A stretch of 64,000 bases of DNA, from NCBI RefSeq assembly GCF_003096715.1, contig NZ_QEOL01000032.1, positions 1 through 64,000 on the forward strand, read 5' to 3'. Positions 17,299 to 26,806 of the stretch are shown one piece after another (position 1 is the first letter of the stretch; the number at the start of each line of letters is the position of its first letter). The notes under the pieces are model-generated. The model saw nothing but the letters and a program-made list of their open reading frames with translations. It was not told the origin of the DNA and did not search any database. Source of the DNA: Paraburkholderia silvatlantica. Its GTDB lineage: Bacteria > Pseudomonadota > Gammaproteobacteria > Burkholderiales > Burkholderiaceae. The position numbers were made by a program, and so were the translations under genes.

Positions 17299-17428
17299 AT
17301 CGGCGTTTGCCGTCTCACGCGCGGGCATACGCGCATCGTCTGCCGGAAATTGGGCGGCTGCTGTCGAGCAAGCCGAAGGTGGCTTACCGGTCGAACAAGG
17401 ACCTGCCCCGGAGTCTGCCAGGAATCAT

Positions 17429-17465
17429 AAAAAAAACCGCACCCGGCAAACCACGCCGGATGCGG
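17429..17465 (-). terminator. Intrinsic terminator of aspT-aspD
   Basis: An 11-bp stem with one mismatch (CCGCACCCGGC / GCCGGATGCGG) and a seven-base loop. On the minus strand an eight-T run follows. It lies about 50 bases past the aspD stop. Confidence 0.8.
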
Positions 17466-17515
17466 CCCGGACTTCAAACGTATTGCGATTCGAGGCGGCT
17501 GCGCGCCGCCCGCGC

Positions 17516-19177
17516 TTACTTGTTCACCGCAGCCGGATCGAGGTTCTTGCCCGTGGCCTCGTTATAACGCTGCACATATTCCTCGGTGAGCTTGCGCACC
17601 GCGCGGCCGATCTTGCGATAGTCCGACTCGTTGAGGTTCGCGAGCGACACGCGGCCCGACGGATGCGGCGTGCCGAAGCCCTTGCCCGGCAGCAGCACGA
17701 CGCGCGCTTCCTCCGCGAGGCGGAACAGCAGTTCGTTGGGCTTGACCTGCTTGAGCAGCCAGTCGACGAACTCGCGCCCGAAGCGCTTCTCGCCCATGTA
17801 TTCCATGTCGAGGATCGTGTAGTAGTCGACCTGGTTCGGATCGCCCTCGCCGTAGGGCACGCCCATTTCCTCGAAGAGCGCGCGCTTGCGGTGGCGAATG
17901 AGACGCTTGAGCGCGCTCTTGTACGCGTCGGGCGTATCCATGAGCGAGAACAGCGAGAACAGCACCATCTGCACCTGCTGCGGCGTCGAAAGACCGGCCG
18001 TGTGGTTCAGCGCGACAGTGCGGCTGTCGGCCACCAGCCGGTCGATGAACTTGAGCTTGTCCGGCTCGGTGGTGATCGACTCGTAGCGCTTGTGCAGTTC
18101 CTTCTTCTCGTCCTTCGGCAGCTTCGCGAGCGCGCGGTCGAGCACGTTGTCGCGATGCGTGGCGATTGCACCCAGACGCCAGCCCGTCGCGCCGAAGTAC
18201 TTCGAATATGAGTACACGAGAATCGTGTTCTTCGGCGCGAGCGCGAAGAGCGAGACGAAGTTGTCGGCGAAGGTGCCGTACACGTCGTCGGTCAGGATGA
18301 TGAGATCCGGACGCTCCTTCACGATCTCGGCGACGTATTCGAGGCTCGCGTCGTCGATCTTCACTGAAGGCGGGTTGCTCGGGTTCACGAGGAAGAACGC
18401 CTTGACCTTCGGGTCGCGCAGCTTGTCGAGTTCCTTCTTCGAGTACTGCCAGTTGTTTTCCACCGTGGCGTTCAGATGCACCACGTTGAGCCGGTAGTCG
18501 TTGAGTTCCGGAATCTCGATGTACGGCGTGAAGATCGGCATGCCGAGCGCGATGGTGTCGCCCGCCTTGATCAGGAAGTTCTCGCGCAACGTGTTGAAGA
18601 TGTACGTCATGGCCGCCGTGCCGCCCTCCACCGCGAACACGTCGAACTCGCCGACGAACGGATGCTTGCCGATCATCTCGCGGCGCAGGTACTGCCCGAC
18701 GATGATCTCCGAAAGCTTGAGCATGCGGTCCGGCACCGGGTAGTTGCAGGCGAGAATGCCTTCGCACATCTCATAGAGGAAGTCGCCCGCCGAAAGTCCC
18801 AGCTGGTCGCGCACGTACGACACCGCGCCCGCGAGGAACCTGATGCCGGGCTGCCCCTTGTTCTCGCGCACGAAGAGATCGAAGCGCTCGACGATGCCGT
18901 CGCGCTGCGGGAAGCCGCCCACGCCCTCGGGCATGTAGGCAAACGAGCGCTCCGACTCGCGCATGGCGAAGAGGCCGAGCTGCCAGAAGCCGTGGCGCGG
19001 AATCGTGGCGAGGAAGTTGGGGTTGCCGCGGCCCGCGTTGAGCATCGCGAGATTGGCCGGGCGCGCGCTCGCGCCGCCGCCGGCCGCCTTGATGAGTTCG
19101 TCCTTCAGTTCGAACGGGCTCAATGCCTCGAGACCTGACTTTTCTTTCGCGCCGTTGCCCTTCGATTTCGTTGCCAT
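17516..19177 (-). CDS. aspD: Bifunctional aspartate aminotransferase/aspartate 4-decarboxylase
   Basis: 553 residues, the full length of aspartate beta-decarboxylase (L-Asp to L-Ala plus CO2), a PLP enzyme of fold type I. Visible are NPSNPPS (265-271), the PLP-facing DDVYG (297-301) and the Schiff-base Lys326 in YSYSKYFGATGWRLG. The N-terminal extension of about 40 residues is usual for the decarboxylase, unlike ordinary transaminases. aspT lies just upstream, giving the classic Asp/Ala module: AspT swaps aspartate for alanine and AspD consumes a cytosolic proton, so together they generate proton-motive force. Confidence 0.93.
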   Translation of the reverse strand: MATKSKGNGAKEKSGLEALSPFELKDELIKAAGGGASARPANLAMLNAGRGNPNFLATIPRHGFWQLGLFAMRESERSFAYMPEGVGGFPQRDGIVERFDLFVRENKGQPGIRFLAGAVSYVRDQLGLSAGDFLYEMCEGILACNYPVPDRMLKLSEIIVGQYLRREMIGKHPFVGEFDVFAVEGGTAAMTYIFNTLRENFLIKAGDTIALGMPIFTPYIEIPELNDYRLNVVHLNATVENNWQYSKKELDKLRDPKVKAFFLVNPSNPPSVKIDDASLEYVAEIVKERPDLIILTDDVYGTFADNFVSLFALAPKNTILVYSYSKYFGATGWRLGAIATHRDNVLDRALAKLPKDEKKELHKRYESITTEPDKLKFIDRLVADSRTVALNHTAGLSTPQQVQMVLFSLFSLMDTPDAYKSALKRLIRHRKRALFEEMGVPYGEGDPNQVDYYTILDMEYMGEKRFGREFVDWLLKQVKPNELLFRLAEEARVVLLPGKGFGTPHPSGRVSLANLNESDYRKIGRAVRKLTEEYVQRYNEATGKNLDPAAVNK

Positions 19178-19247
19178 GTGTTCTCCATTGGAAGACGTTG
19201 CGCATGCCGCGGGCTTTTTTCCTCGCGCAGCACACGTTGGGTGCATG

Positions 19248-20933
19248 TCATGCAAGACCGACCACGAGCGGCCCGAGCAGCGTGAGCAACACGTTCGCGA
19301 TCGCGTAGGTAATGGCGAACGGCACAGTGGGCACCGCGCTTTCCGCCTTGTCGAGAACGCCGCCGAAAGCCGGGTTCGCACTGCGCGCGCCGGACAGCGC
19401 GCCCGCCAGAATGGCGGCGTTGTTGTACCTGAGCACGTAGCGGCCAAACAGCATCGTGAGAATCAGCGGCACGATCGTCACCACGACGCCGAGCAGGAAG
19501 ATGGTGAGGCCGCTCTGCTTGATCGTCACGACGGCCTGCAGGCCCGAGTTCAGCCCCACCACCGCGACGAATGCAGCGAGACCGAAGTCCTTGAGCAGTT
19601 GCGACGCCGCAGGCGGCATCACGCCGTACATGGGATGCTTGCCGCGCATCCATCCGAACACGAGACCCGCGAGCAGGCAGCCGCCGCCGGAGCCGAGCGT
19701 GAGCGGAATGCCGGCGACGTTCACCACGATCAGGCCCACCAGCAAGCCGAGCACGAGGCCCACGCCCATGTAGATGAAGTCGGTCTTGTTGCTGTACGCG
19801 AGTTCATAGCCGGCGGCCTGCACGGCGCGTTTCGTATCCGTCGCGGTGCCGTAGATCGTCACCACGTCGCCGTGCTCGAGCTTCGTTTCGGGCAGGAGCG
19901 GCACGGGCTGGCCCACACGCTCGATCTTCTCGATGTACACGCCATGACGCAGATCGCGGTCCACGTTCTTGCGCACTTCGGCAATCGTCGTGTGGTTCAT
20001 GCCCTTCTTCGTGAAGACGAGCTGGCGCGTTTGCATCACGAGGCTCATACCGCCCGAGTCCGGCACTTCCGGCCCGATCAGCGCGCCCACTTCGACCATC
20101 TGCTCGCGGCGGCCCACCACCAGCACGACGTCGTCGCGGCTCAGCACGAAGTCGGGGGCGGCGTCGAGCATCTTGCCGGCGCGGCGAATCTTCTCGACCG
20201 CCACGAAGTCGCCCTCGGCCAGCTCGATCTGCTTGACGGTCTTGCCCGCGGCGTTCCCGACGCGGAACACGCGCCCGAACAACTCGGGCAGCGCCGTGAT
20301 CTGGCCCGGCCCCGCGGCGGCGTTGCCGCCCGACATCTCGCGCTCGGCGTCCGCGGAGGCGTCCTTGAGGCTGCGGCCCATGAACTTCGGCAGGATGTTC
20401 ACGCAAACGATGATCGCGCCGAGCGAGCCGAACACGTACGTGACGGCATAGCCGATCGCGACGTCGGCCTGCATGGCCTTCACCTGGTCGGGCGGCAGAC
20501 CGAGGCGCGCAATCGCGTCACCAGCCGTGCCGATGATGGCCGACTGCGTCATGCCGCCCGCCGCCAGACCCGCGGCAAGGCCCTTGTTGAGGTGAAAGAG
20601 CTTCGCGCAAACCAGCACGGTGGCGAGACCCGCCAACGCCATGAACACCGCCATGGCGATTTCGCGCAGCGTCTTGCGGTTGAGCGAGTTGAAGAAGCCC
20701 GGACCGGAGTCGTAGCCCACGGCGTAGATGAAGACGGCGAACATCACCGCCTTCACGCCGTTGTCGACGGTCACGCCCACCTGGCTCACGACGACGGCCG
20801 CGAGCAGCGAGCCGCCCACGCCGCCTAGCTGGAACTTGCCGAAGTTGATCTGGCCGATCCAGTAGCCAACGGCCAGAGAGAGAAATAACGCGATTTCCGG
20901 TGATTTGTGAAAGATGTCATGCAACCATTGCAT
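19248..20933 (-). CDS. aspT: Aspartate:alanine antiporter AspT
   Basis: 561 residues. Two membrane halves (about residues 1-180 and 385-561) flank a cytoplasmic region with two TrkA-C/RCK_C-like domains (about 210-375, for example VFRVGNAAGKTVKQIELAEGDF and GVYIEKIERVGQPVPLLPE). This is the aspartate:alanine exchanger layout. The membrane parts contain GGMTQSAIIGTAGDA and GALSGARSANPAFGGVLD, the duplicated family motif. It is 70 bases upstream of aspD on the same strand. The start MQWLHDIFHKSPEIAL was chosen over an upstream non-hydrophobic extension. Confidence 0.92.
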   Translation of the reverse strand: MQWLHDIFHKSPEIALFLSLAVGYWIGQINFGKFQLGGVGGSLLAAVVVSQVGVTVDNGVKAVMFAVFIYAVGYDSGPGFFNSLNRKTLREIAMAVFMALAGLATVLVCAKLFHLNKGLAAGLAAGGMTQSAIIGTAGDAIARLGLPPDQVKAMQADVAIGYAVTYVFGSLGAIIVCVNILPKFMGRSLKDASADAEREMSGGNAAAGPGQITALPELFGRVFRVGNAAGKTVKQIELAEGDFVAVEKIRRAGKMLDAAPDFVLSRDDVVLVVGRREQMVEVGALIGPEVPDSGGMSLVMQTRQLVFTKKGMNHTTIAEVRKNVDRDLRHGVYIEKIERVGQPVPLLPETKLEHGDVVTIYGTATDTKRAVQAAGYELAYSNKTDFIYMGVGLVLGLLVGLIVVNVAGIPLTLGSGGGCLLAGLVFGWMRGKHPMYGVMPPAASQLLKDFGLAAFVAVVGLNSGLQAVVTIKQSGLTIFLLGVVVTIVPLILTMLFGRYVLRYNNAAILAGALSGARSANPAFGGVLDKAESAVPTVPFAITYAIANVLLTLLGPLVVGLA

Positions 20934-21033
20934 CGTACCCTCGCTTTGGAAAGAAGCCCCCGTTGCTGCTGGGGATGACCGGCAATCGAACGCCGGCCGG
21001 TCAGATCGAGCCGAAAACACCGGCCAGAATTCG

Positions 21034-21554
21034 TCAGCCAAACTTCGCTGCGGGCCCCACTACCACGGAGCCCATGAGTGGCAGGAGGATGTTCGACAGC
21101 GCGTAGGCGATCGTGTAGCCGATCACGGAAGTGGAGTGCCCTTCGTCGAGCGCGCCGTCGCAGCCGAGCTCGCGATACAGGCGCGCGGCTCTTCGCGCAG
21201 ATTCGCGCGCTGGATCGGCGGGGCAATCTAGCTCGCGAAGAGCACGATGGTGATGAGGCCAAAGAGATCGCTCACCGCCGCGGTGCCCGCATCGAGCTTC
21301 ATCACGACGGCCGCGATCATGACGAGCGCCATGACCGAGACGATCTCGACGATCGAGAGTAGTCCGCAGCGCCAGCCGCGCCCGACGTTCGCAAAAAACT
21401 GCGGACCGCCCGTGAAGGCGAGCGCGAAGATGAAGAATGCGAAAGCAATGTTCTTGGGGTCCGGCGAGATGCGCGCGCCGGTTTGCCCGAGCACGAGCGC
21501 GAGGCTCACGATCAGGGCAATCCCGGGTTGCGACTTCAGCAATTCGACGATCAT
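21034..21554 (-). pseudogene. Relic of a second aspT copy with a large internal deletion
   Basis: The 5' part (21554-21228) still encodes an antiporter-like N-terminus of about 108 residues (MIVELLKSQPGIALIVSLAL, then TGGPQFFANVGRGWR) ending in a stop. In another minus-strand frame, 21034-21180 encodes a C-terminal segment including HSTSVIGYTIAYALSNILLP and ending VVVGPAAKFG. It lines up with the last 35-40 residues of the intact aspT (VPFAITYAIANVLLTLLGP). About 450 central residues are missing and the halves are out of frame. It lies directly upstream of the intact aspT, consistent with an ancestral tandem pair that lost one member. Confidence 0.8.
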
Positions 21555-22162
21555 GTCTGGTGTGCCGATTTACGTTTTAGTTAGCCCGAAAACATGCTCA
21601 AAATGAGACTGAACAGACATTAAATAACATGCAAAGCGAATGCAGAGGGTTATCCCCCACATGCGCGCCGATTCTTTCGCGCAGCAGAAAAGTCAATTCG
21701 CGTCAATTACCGGCTTGTGAATTACCGCGAATTCACAGACCGTAACGCCACACAGTTCACTGCAGGCAAAGGTGAATCAGACATGAATCAGACATTATAA
21801 CGACCGACGCGACAGGGAACCCGCAGCTTGCGCGAGACCCGCAAGCAGGTTATCCGCAATGCACAAAGATTAGCCAGTGACAAAAACGCACAATGCATTC
21901 CCCGCTCGATAGATGCCGATTGCGTATTGAATCTTTTACAGGCTGGAAATACTGCAGCGCGTTGAGATAGATATTGTAATTTTCACCGACTGTCAATATT
22001 ATTTTGTCAGATTCCCGCAGTCGTTCATTGCAGTCGTTCATTGCAGCCATCCATTCGAGGCGCATTAACCATAACAACGCGGCACGCCGTTTCGTTTCTC
22101 AACTTCGCCAGCAGTTGCAGTCTCCCTCAAACGGTCCATGCATCGAGCATACGAGGCTACAC
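21555..22162. other. AT-richer intergenic region, no convincing gene
   Basis: 608 bases between the aspT relic and the plus-strand lysR. It is clearly AT-richer than its surroundings (for example 21590-21660 and 21880-22020). It contains a 75-codon minus-strand open frame near 21850-22077 without a ribosome site or a recognisable product. It probably holds the promoters for lysR and the asp genes. Confidence 0.45.
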
Positions 22163-23125
22163 ATGAACCAGATACACGCCATGCGCGTCTTCGTCGGGGT
22201 TGCGGAAACCGGGAGCTTTCGTCGCGCCGCGCAGCAGCTCGACGTCTCCAACGCGCTCGTCACGCGCTCCGTCGCGATGCTCGAGGCGCACCTGAATACA
22301 CGCCTCATCAATCGCACCACGCGCAATCTCGCGCTTACCGAGGCAGGGCAGCGCTACCTCGAAGGCTGTCGTTGCGTGCTGGAGGAGCTCGACCATCTGG
22401 AGCGCTCGCTGGCGCAAACCGAAAGCGAGCCGAGCGGCACGCTGCGCGTGGTGGCCGCGGGCGCGCTCTCGCTTGCTGCGCTTACGCCGCTCATCGACGG
22501 ATACCGGCGCCGGTATCCGCGCGTGAACGTGCGCCTCACGCTCGCCGAGCGGCCCGTGGATCTCGTGGAAGACGGCTTCGACGTGGGCATCGTCGGCGCC
22601 ACGCCCGCACGCAACGGCGAGTGTGTGGAGCGCGCGCTCGGCACCACGACGTTCGTCCCCTGCGCGGCTCCCGCCTGGCTCGCGGAGCACGGCGAGCCGC
22701 ATACGCCTGCGCAGCTCGCGCAGTGCGCGGCGGTCGCGCTGCCTCCCGAGGAGCGCAGCGCGACGTGGCAGTTCGCGAAGCCCGGCGAGCGCGCGCAGCA
22801 GGTCACGCTGCAGCCCGGCTACGCCGTGAACAACATGCTGATGGTGCGGCTCGCCGCGCTGGCCGGCATGGGCGTGGCGATCGTGCCCGCGCCGCTCGTG
22901 GCCGACGACTTCACCGCGGGCACCTTGCGCCGGCTCCTGCCCGACTACGACATCGACGATCCCGACGCGCGCATGTCGATCGTCTATCCGAGCCGCCAGT
23001 ATCTGCCCGCGAAGACGCGCCGCTTCGTCGACTACACGGTCGAGCATTTCGAGCTTGCGCGTCATGCAGCGCCAATGCTGGCGAGTTCGACTGGCGCACC
23101 CAGCCGGCCGCTAAGCGTGGCGTGA
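22163..23125 (+). CDS. LysR-family regulator (CrgA/DsdC-like group)
   Basis: 320 residues. The N-terminal winged helix reads MRVFVGVAETGSFRRAAQQL (from residue 6) then VSNALVTRSVAMLEAHL, with the conserved TRLINRTTRNLALTEAGQRY wing. The rest is the effector-binding domain. It belongs to the large CrgA-like LysR group. It is divergent from the aspT relic and the asp operon, the usual arrangement for a LysR regulator and its target, so control of aspT-aspD is a reasonable inference. The ligand is unknown. Confidence 0.87.
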   Translation: MNQIHAMRVFVGVAETGSFRRAAQQLDVSNALVTRSVAMLEAHLNTRLINRTTRNLALTEAGQRYLEGCRCVLEELDHLERSLAQTESEPSGTLRVVAAGALSLAALTPLIDGYRRRYPRVNVRLTLAERPVDLVEDGFDVGIVGATPARNGECVERALGTTTFVPCAAPAWLAEHGEPHTPAQLAQCAAVALPPEERSATWQFAKPGERAQQVTLQPGYAVNNMLMVRLAALAGMGVAIVPAPLVADDFTAGTLRRLLPDYDIDDPDARMSIVYPSRQYLPAKTRRFVDYTVEHFELARHAAPMLASSTGAPSRPLSVA

Positions 23126-23207
23126 GACCACATCGGGCGTGCGCAGTGAGACCATGCCGCTTGCGAACATGCGGTTAGCGAACATGCCGCTCGCGTGCGG
23201 CCTCGCG

Positions 23208-23738
23208 TCAGAGCCGCGGCGAGCTGCCGTCGAGCGGAACCAGCAGGCCTCCCTCGCCCGCGCCGCACATCTCACGCAGCAATCCCGCTTCGCGCTCGTG
23301 CACTTCCACGGGTAACCACAATGCCCCCGCCCATGCGAGGTAGCGCGCGCGATGCTGGCCATTGCGAAACGCCACCACGCCCTCGTGCGCGAGTCCGAGC
23401 CATCCGGCCAACCCCGGCACGCGGCGTTTGCTGATCGTCACGTAGGGCATCTGCGGCACGCGCTCGTTGTCCGGATCGAGAAACTCGCGAATGCCGCGAA
23501 TCTTGCCGCTATGCCAGTCGTCGACGGGCTTGAGCACGTAGTCGGTGTCGTCGCGGTTGGCGCAGAGCAGCAGCTCGTGCAGATCGACGATCACGACGAC
23601 GTGGCGCGTGCCGTCGGTCGTGAAGACGCGCTTGAAGCGCACATGGTCATACGCATCGTGGTCGGGCAACGGGACGGTCCACAACGGTCCACAAGCGGGA
23701 TACGGCGAGGAATCCGAAACGGAAGTGATGCTGGACAT
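23208..23738 (-). CDS. Plasmid fertility inhibition factor-like protein
   Basis: About 176 residues from MSSITSVSDSS; an ATG 15 bases upstream is equally possible, since neither has a clear ribosome site. Conserved blocks are DHDAYDHVRFKRVF, VVVIVDLHELL, the MPYVTISKR segment and GVVAFRNGQHRARYLAWAGA. The last resembles the nucleotide-binding loop of ParB/sulfiredoxin-fold proteins (G-x-HR-x-R). I recall this pattern from proteins annotated as plasmid fertility inhibition factor (FiwA-type), which interfere with conjugation. On a chromosome with a mobilizable element nearby this may matter, but the role here is unproven. Confidence 0.6.
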   Translation of the reverse strand: MSSITSVSDSSPYPACGPLWTVPLPDHDAYDHVRFKRVFTTDGTRHVVVIVDLHELLLCANRDDTDYVLKPVDDWHSGKIRGIREFLDPDNERVPQMPYVTISKRRVPGLAGWLGLAHEGVVAFRNGQHRARYLAWAGALWLPVEVHEREAGLLREMCGAGEGGLLVPLDGSSPRL

Positions 23739-23856
23739 GGACGTCGATTGCATGCGTGCGGTGTGGAAAGCGCAGTTCAGGAAATGAAACCGGCCTAAGC
23801 TACGGATGGACCATGAAATTTTTATGACGAATGCGGGGTGCATCGAGGAGCCACAG

Positions 23857-24672
23857 ATGACGATCGAAACCTTCGGCGAGCACGTCCGTATCGAAACTCA
23901 GGCACGTGTAGCAATTCTCGTGCTCGACCGCCCGGCGCAGCGCAACGCCATCGACAGGCCCGTGGCGAATGCACTCGCTGCCGCCTTTGCGCGCTTCGAA
24001 GCAAATCCCGCATGGCTCGCGGGCGTGCTGTACGGCGCAGGCGGCACGTTCTGCGCAGGTGCGGACCTCACCGCGCTCGCCGACCCCGAACGCCGCAATG
24101 AAATCCACGCGGACGGCAGCGGCCCAGGCCCCCTCGGCCCCACGCGCATGTCGCTCAGCAAGCCCGTGATCGCAGCGATTTCGGGCTATGCCGTTGCGGG
24201 CGGGCTCGAACTCGCATTGCTGTGCGACCTGCGCGTGGTCGAAGAAGACGCGGTGCTCGGCGTGTTCTGCCGCCGCGTGGGCGTGCCGCTCATCGACGGC
24301 GGCACAGTGCGCCTGCCGCGGCTGATCGGCCTGTCGCGCGCGCTCGATCTGATCCTCACGGGGCGCGCCGTCGATGCGCAGGAAGCCCTCGCGTTCGGCC
24401 TCGCCAATCGCGTCGTAGCGAAAGGCGGCGCGCGCGAGGCTGCCGGGCAGCTTGCGGCGCAACTCGCGGCGCTACCGCAGGCCGCGTTGCTCGCGGACCG
24501 CCGCTCGGCGCTCGAACACAGCATGCTGCCCGACACCGCCGAGGCGTTGCGCCGCGAAGGCGCGCTCGGCTACCGCGCGGTGCTCGACGAAGGGCTCGCG
24601 CTCGCGGCGCGCTTCGCGGCCGGCGCGGGCCGTCATGGCGAACCGCTCGATCCACGCGAACCGTCGAGCTGA
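23857..24672 (+). CDS. Enoyl-CoA hydratase/isomerase family protein (crotonase)
   Basis: 271 residues with the crotonase fold. Family marks are LVLDRPAQRNAIDRPVANAL near residue 30, the oxyanion-hole strand AGGTFCAGADLTAL (about 64-77), and SGYAVAGGLELALLCDLRV (about 108-126), where the second Gly pair forms the CoA-thioester pocket. The chosen ATG has AGGAGCCACAG upstream. It is monocistronic, so the CoA substrate cannot be inferred; it may hydrate an enoyl-CoA or act as an isomerase. Confidence 0.85.
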   Translation: MTIETFGEHVRIETQARVAILVLDRPAQRNAIDRPVANALAAAFARFEANPAWLAGVLYGAGGTFCAGADLTALADPERRNEIHADGSGPGPLGPTRMSLSKPVIAAISGYAVAGGLELALLCDLRVVEEDAVLGVFCRRVGVPLIDGGTVRLPRLIGLSRALDLILTGRAVDAQEALAFGLANRVVAKGGAREAAGQLAAQLAALPQAALLADRRSALEHSMLPDTAEALRREGALGYRAVLDEGLALAARFAAGAGRHGEPLDPREPSS

Positions 24673-24923
24673 ACGGGCGTCGCACGCGAACCTCGCGAAT
24701 TTCCCGAACCTCGCGACAGTCGCCTGGCGTGTCGCTGGCCGCCGTGTGCAGCGCTTGACGCTTGAAGGCGCGCGCGCGACCCGCTACATTGAAACTGATC
24801 CGCGCCGCTGCCCCCCGCCGCCGCCATGTGTCATGACGCTGCGTACGCCTGCGTCTAACGGCAATCTTCAGACGAACCGCCCCGGCGCCCCCTTCCCTGA
24901 TGCCGCATCACGGGAGAGATCTC

Positions 24924-26741
24924 ATGCCGACGGATCGGATCATCCGCTTCGCGGACTTCGAACTCGACGTCGAGCGGTACCAGTTGCGCCGTGGAGGTAC
25001 GGAGGTCAAGCTGGAGCGGTTGCCCATGGATCTCCTGATCCTGCTTGCCTCGCGCCGCGGCGAGCTGATCTCGCGCGCGGACATCGTCGACCGGCTGTGG
25101 GCCGGCAGCCCCTTTCGCGACACGGACAACGGCCTGAACACCGCGATCCGCAAGATCCGCATCGCGCTCGCCGACGACCCCGCCAATCCGCGTCACCTCA
25201 TCACGGTGAAGGGCAAGGGCTACCGGTTCGACGGCATCCTGCCCGAGTCGTCCGGGCTCGATGGTGCGCCGGGCGCAACGCGCGATGCGCATGCGCCGCG
25301 CGAGAGCGAGTGCGCGCCGCCCGCCGTACGCATGCTGGTGCTGCCGTTCACCAACCACACGGACGACGCGAGCCAGGACAGCCTGTGCAGCGCGCTCGCC
25401 GACGAGATCTCGGTCACGCTCGGCGCGCTCAACCCGGAGCGTCTGCTCACGATCGCGCGCACCACGGCAGCGCGATACCGCACGACGCAAAAAAGCATCG
25501 GCGAGATCGCGCGCGAGTTGAAGCTCGACTACGTGCTGGAAGGCTCGCTCACGCGCGCGGGGCAACAAACCCGCATCCTCGCGCGTCTGATCCGCTGCGC
25601 CGACGAAGCGCAGATCTGGAGCCGCGCGCACGAAAGCACCACGCAAGGTGCGCTCGACATCCTCAAGGAAGCGGTCGCGGCGCTCGCCGAGAACCTGGCG
25701 TCCACGCTTTCCGGGCAGCAGCGCACGCGTCTCGAGCGGCGCCTGCCTGTCGATCCCGCCGCGCACGACGCGTATGTGCGCGGGCGTTTCTTCTGGTATC
25801 GCCGCGTGCATTTCGAAGCGGGCTTTTGCGCGCATCACGGCGTCGACGGCGAAGACTTCGTGCGCAGCCGGACCTATTTCGAGGCCGCGCTCGAGCACGA
25901 CCCGAGCTATGCGCTCGGTTATACGGGCCTTTCGAACTACTACGGATCGACGGTCGTGCACGGCTTCGTCGCGCCGGACGATGGCTGGCCAGTCGCGCGC
26001 TCGCTTGCCGAAAGCGCGCTCGAACTCGACCCGGACCTGCCCGAGGCACATCACGCGCTCGCGGCCGTGCACTACTTCTACGACTGGGACTGGGACCGCG
26101 CCGAAGCTGGCTTCAAGGATGCGCTGCGGCGCAATCCGGGTTACCCGGAGGCGCATCGGCTCTATGCGCGCATGCTCGTGGCGGCGGGGCGCCGCGCGGA
26201 AGGCGACGCCGCGATGGAGCGCGCCGAGCGCATCGATCCGCTGGCGTTCCAGGGCTCGCGCGCGTTCGGCATGGTGATGTCGGGCAGGCATGCGGAAGTC
26301 GTGAGCGAATATCTCGCGCCGGGGCACATGGACCATCCGCCGCTCGTCTATCAGTTGCTCGCTACCGCGTTCGAAGTGAAAAAACTGTACGCGCAGGCCG
26401 TGGACGCCACCGTGGAGGCGCTCGAACGCTGCAACCAGCAAGCGCGCGCGGCGATCATCCGCGCCCGCTGGGAAACGGGCGGCTATGACGCAGTGCTGCG
26501 CTGGTATCTGGAGGATCTGCTCGCGCGGCGGCGGGCCCGGTATACCTCGCCGCTGCTCATCGCCGAGGCCTACGCGCGTCTCGCGCAGCCCGACGACATG
26601 TTCCGCTGGCTCGAAACGGCGCTGGCCGAGCACAGTTCGCGGCTATGCGAGTTGCGCACGAATCCATGGTTCGCGCCCTGGCGCCCGACGGGGCGCATGC
26701 GGCTCATCGAAAAACATATTGGCGGCGGCCCGACACGCTGA
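24924..26741 (+). CDS. OmpR/CadC-type winged-helix regulator fused to TPR domain
   Basis: 605 residues. An N-terminal Trans_reg_C winged helix (about residues 1-100) contains RIIRFADFELDVERYQLRR and TVKGKGYRFDG. A TolB-like segment follows (MLVLPFTNHTDDASQDSLC, then TTQKSIGEIARELKLDYVLEG without a break), and TPR-like helices occupy about 270-590. No transmembrane span separates the parts, so unlike CadC/ToxR it appears cytoplasmic. The GGGAGAG site places the start at 24924. Similar proteins are called adenylate-cyclase-associated or HilA-like regulators. Target genes are not evident. Confidence 0.8.
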   Translation: MPTDRIIRFADFELDVERYQLRRGGTEVKLERLPMDLLILLASRRGELISRADIVDRLWAGSPFRDTDNGLNTAIRKIRIALADDPANPRHLITVKGKGYRFDGILPESSGLDGAPGATRDAHAPRESECAPPAVRMLVLPFTNHTDDASQDSLCSALADEISVTLGALNPERLLTIARTTAARYRTTQKSIGEIARELKLDYVLEGSLTRAGQQTRILARLIRCADEAQIWSRAHESTTQGALDILKEAVAALAENLASTLSGQQRTRLERRLPVDPAAHDAYVRGRFFWYRRVHFEAGFCAHHGVDGEDFVRSRTYFEAALEHDPSYALGYTGLSNYYGSTVVHGFVAPDDGWPVARSLAESALELDPDLPEAHHALAAVHYFYDWDWDRAEAGFKDALRRNPGYPEAHRLYARMLVAAGRRAEGDAAMERAERIDPLAFQGSRAFGMVMSGRHAEVVSEYLAPGHMDHPPLVYQLLATAFEVKKLYAQAVDATVEALERCNQQARAAIIRARWETGGYDAVLRWYLEDLLARRRARYTSPLLIAEAYARLAQPDDMFRWLETALAEHSSRLCELRTNPWFAPWRPTGRMRLIEKHIGGGPTR

Positions 26742-26806
26742 GCGCCTGGCGCAGATCGTGAGAGTGCGTCGGGTCGCCGTCCCGATACCCGGGTCTGCGT
26801 GTCGAC

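Noticed and set aside
21850..22077. 75-codon minus-strand open frame in the AT-rich gap beside lysR.
   Set aside because: No ribosome site and no recognisable features; probably chance in AT-rich DNA.
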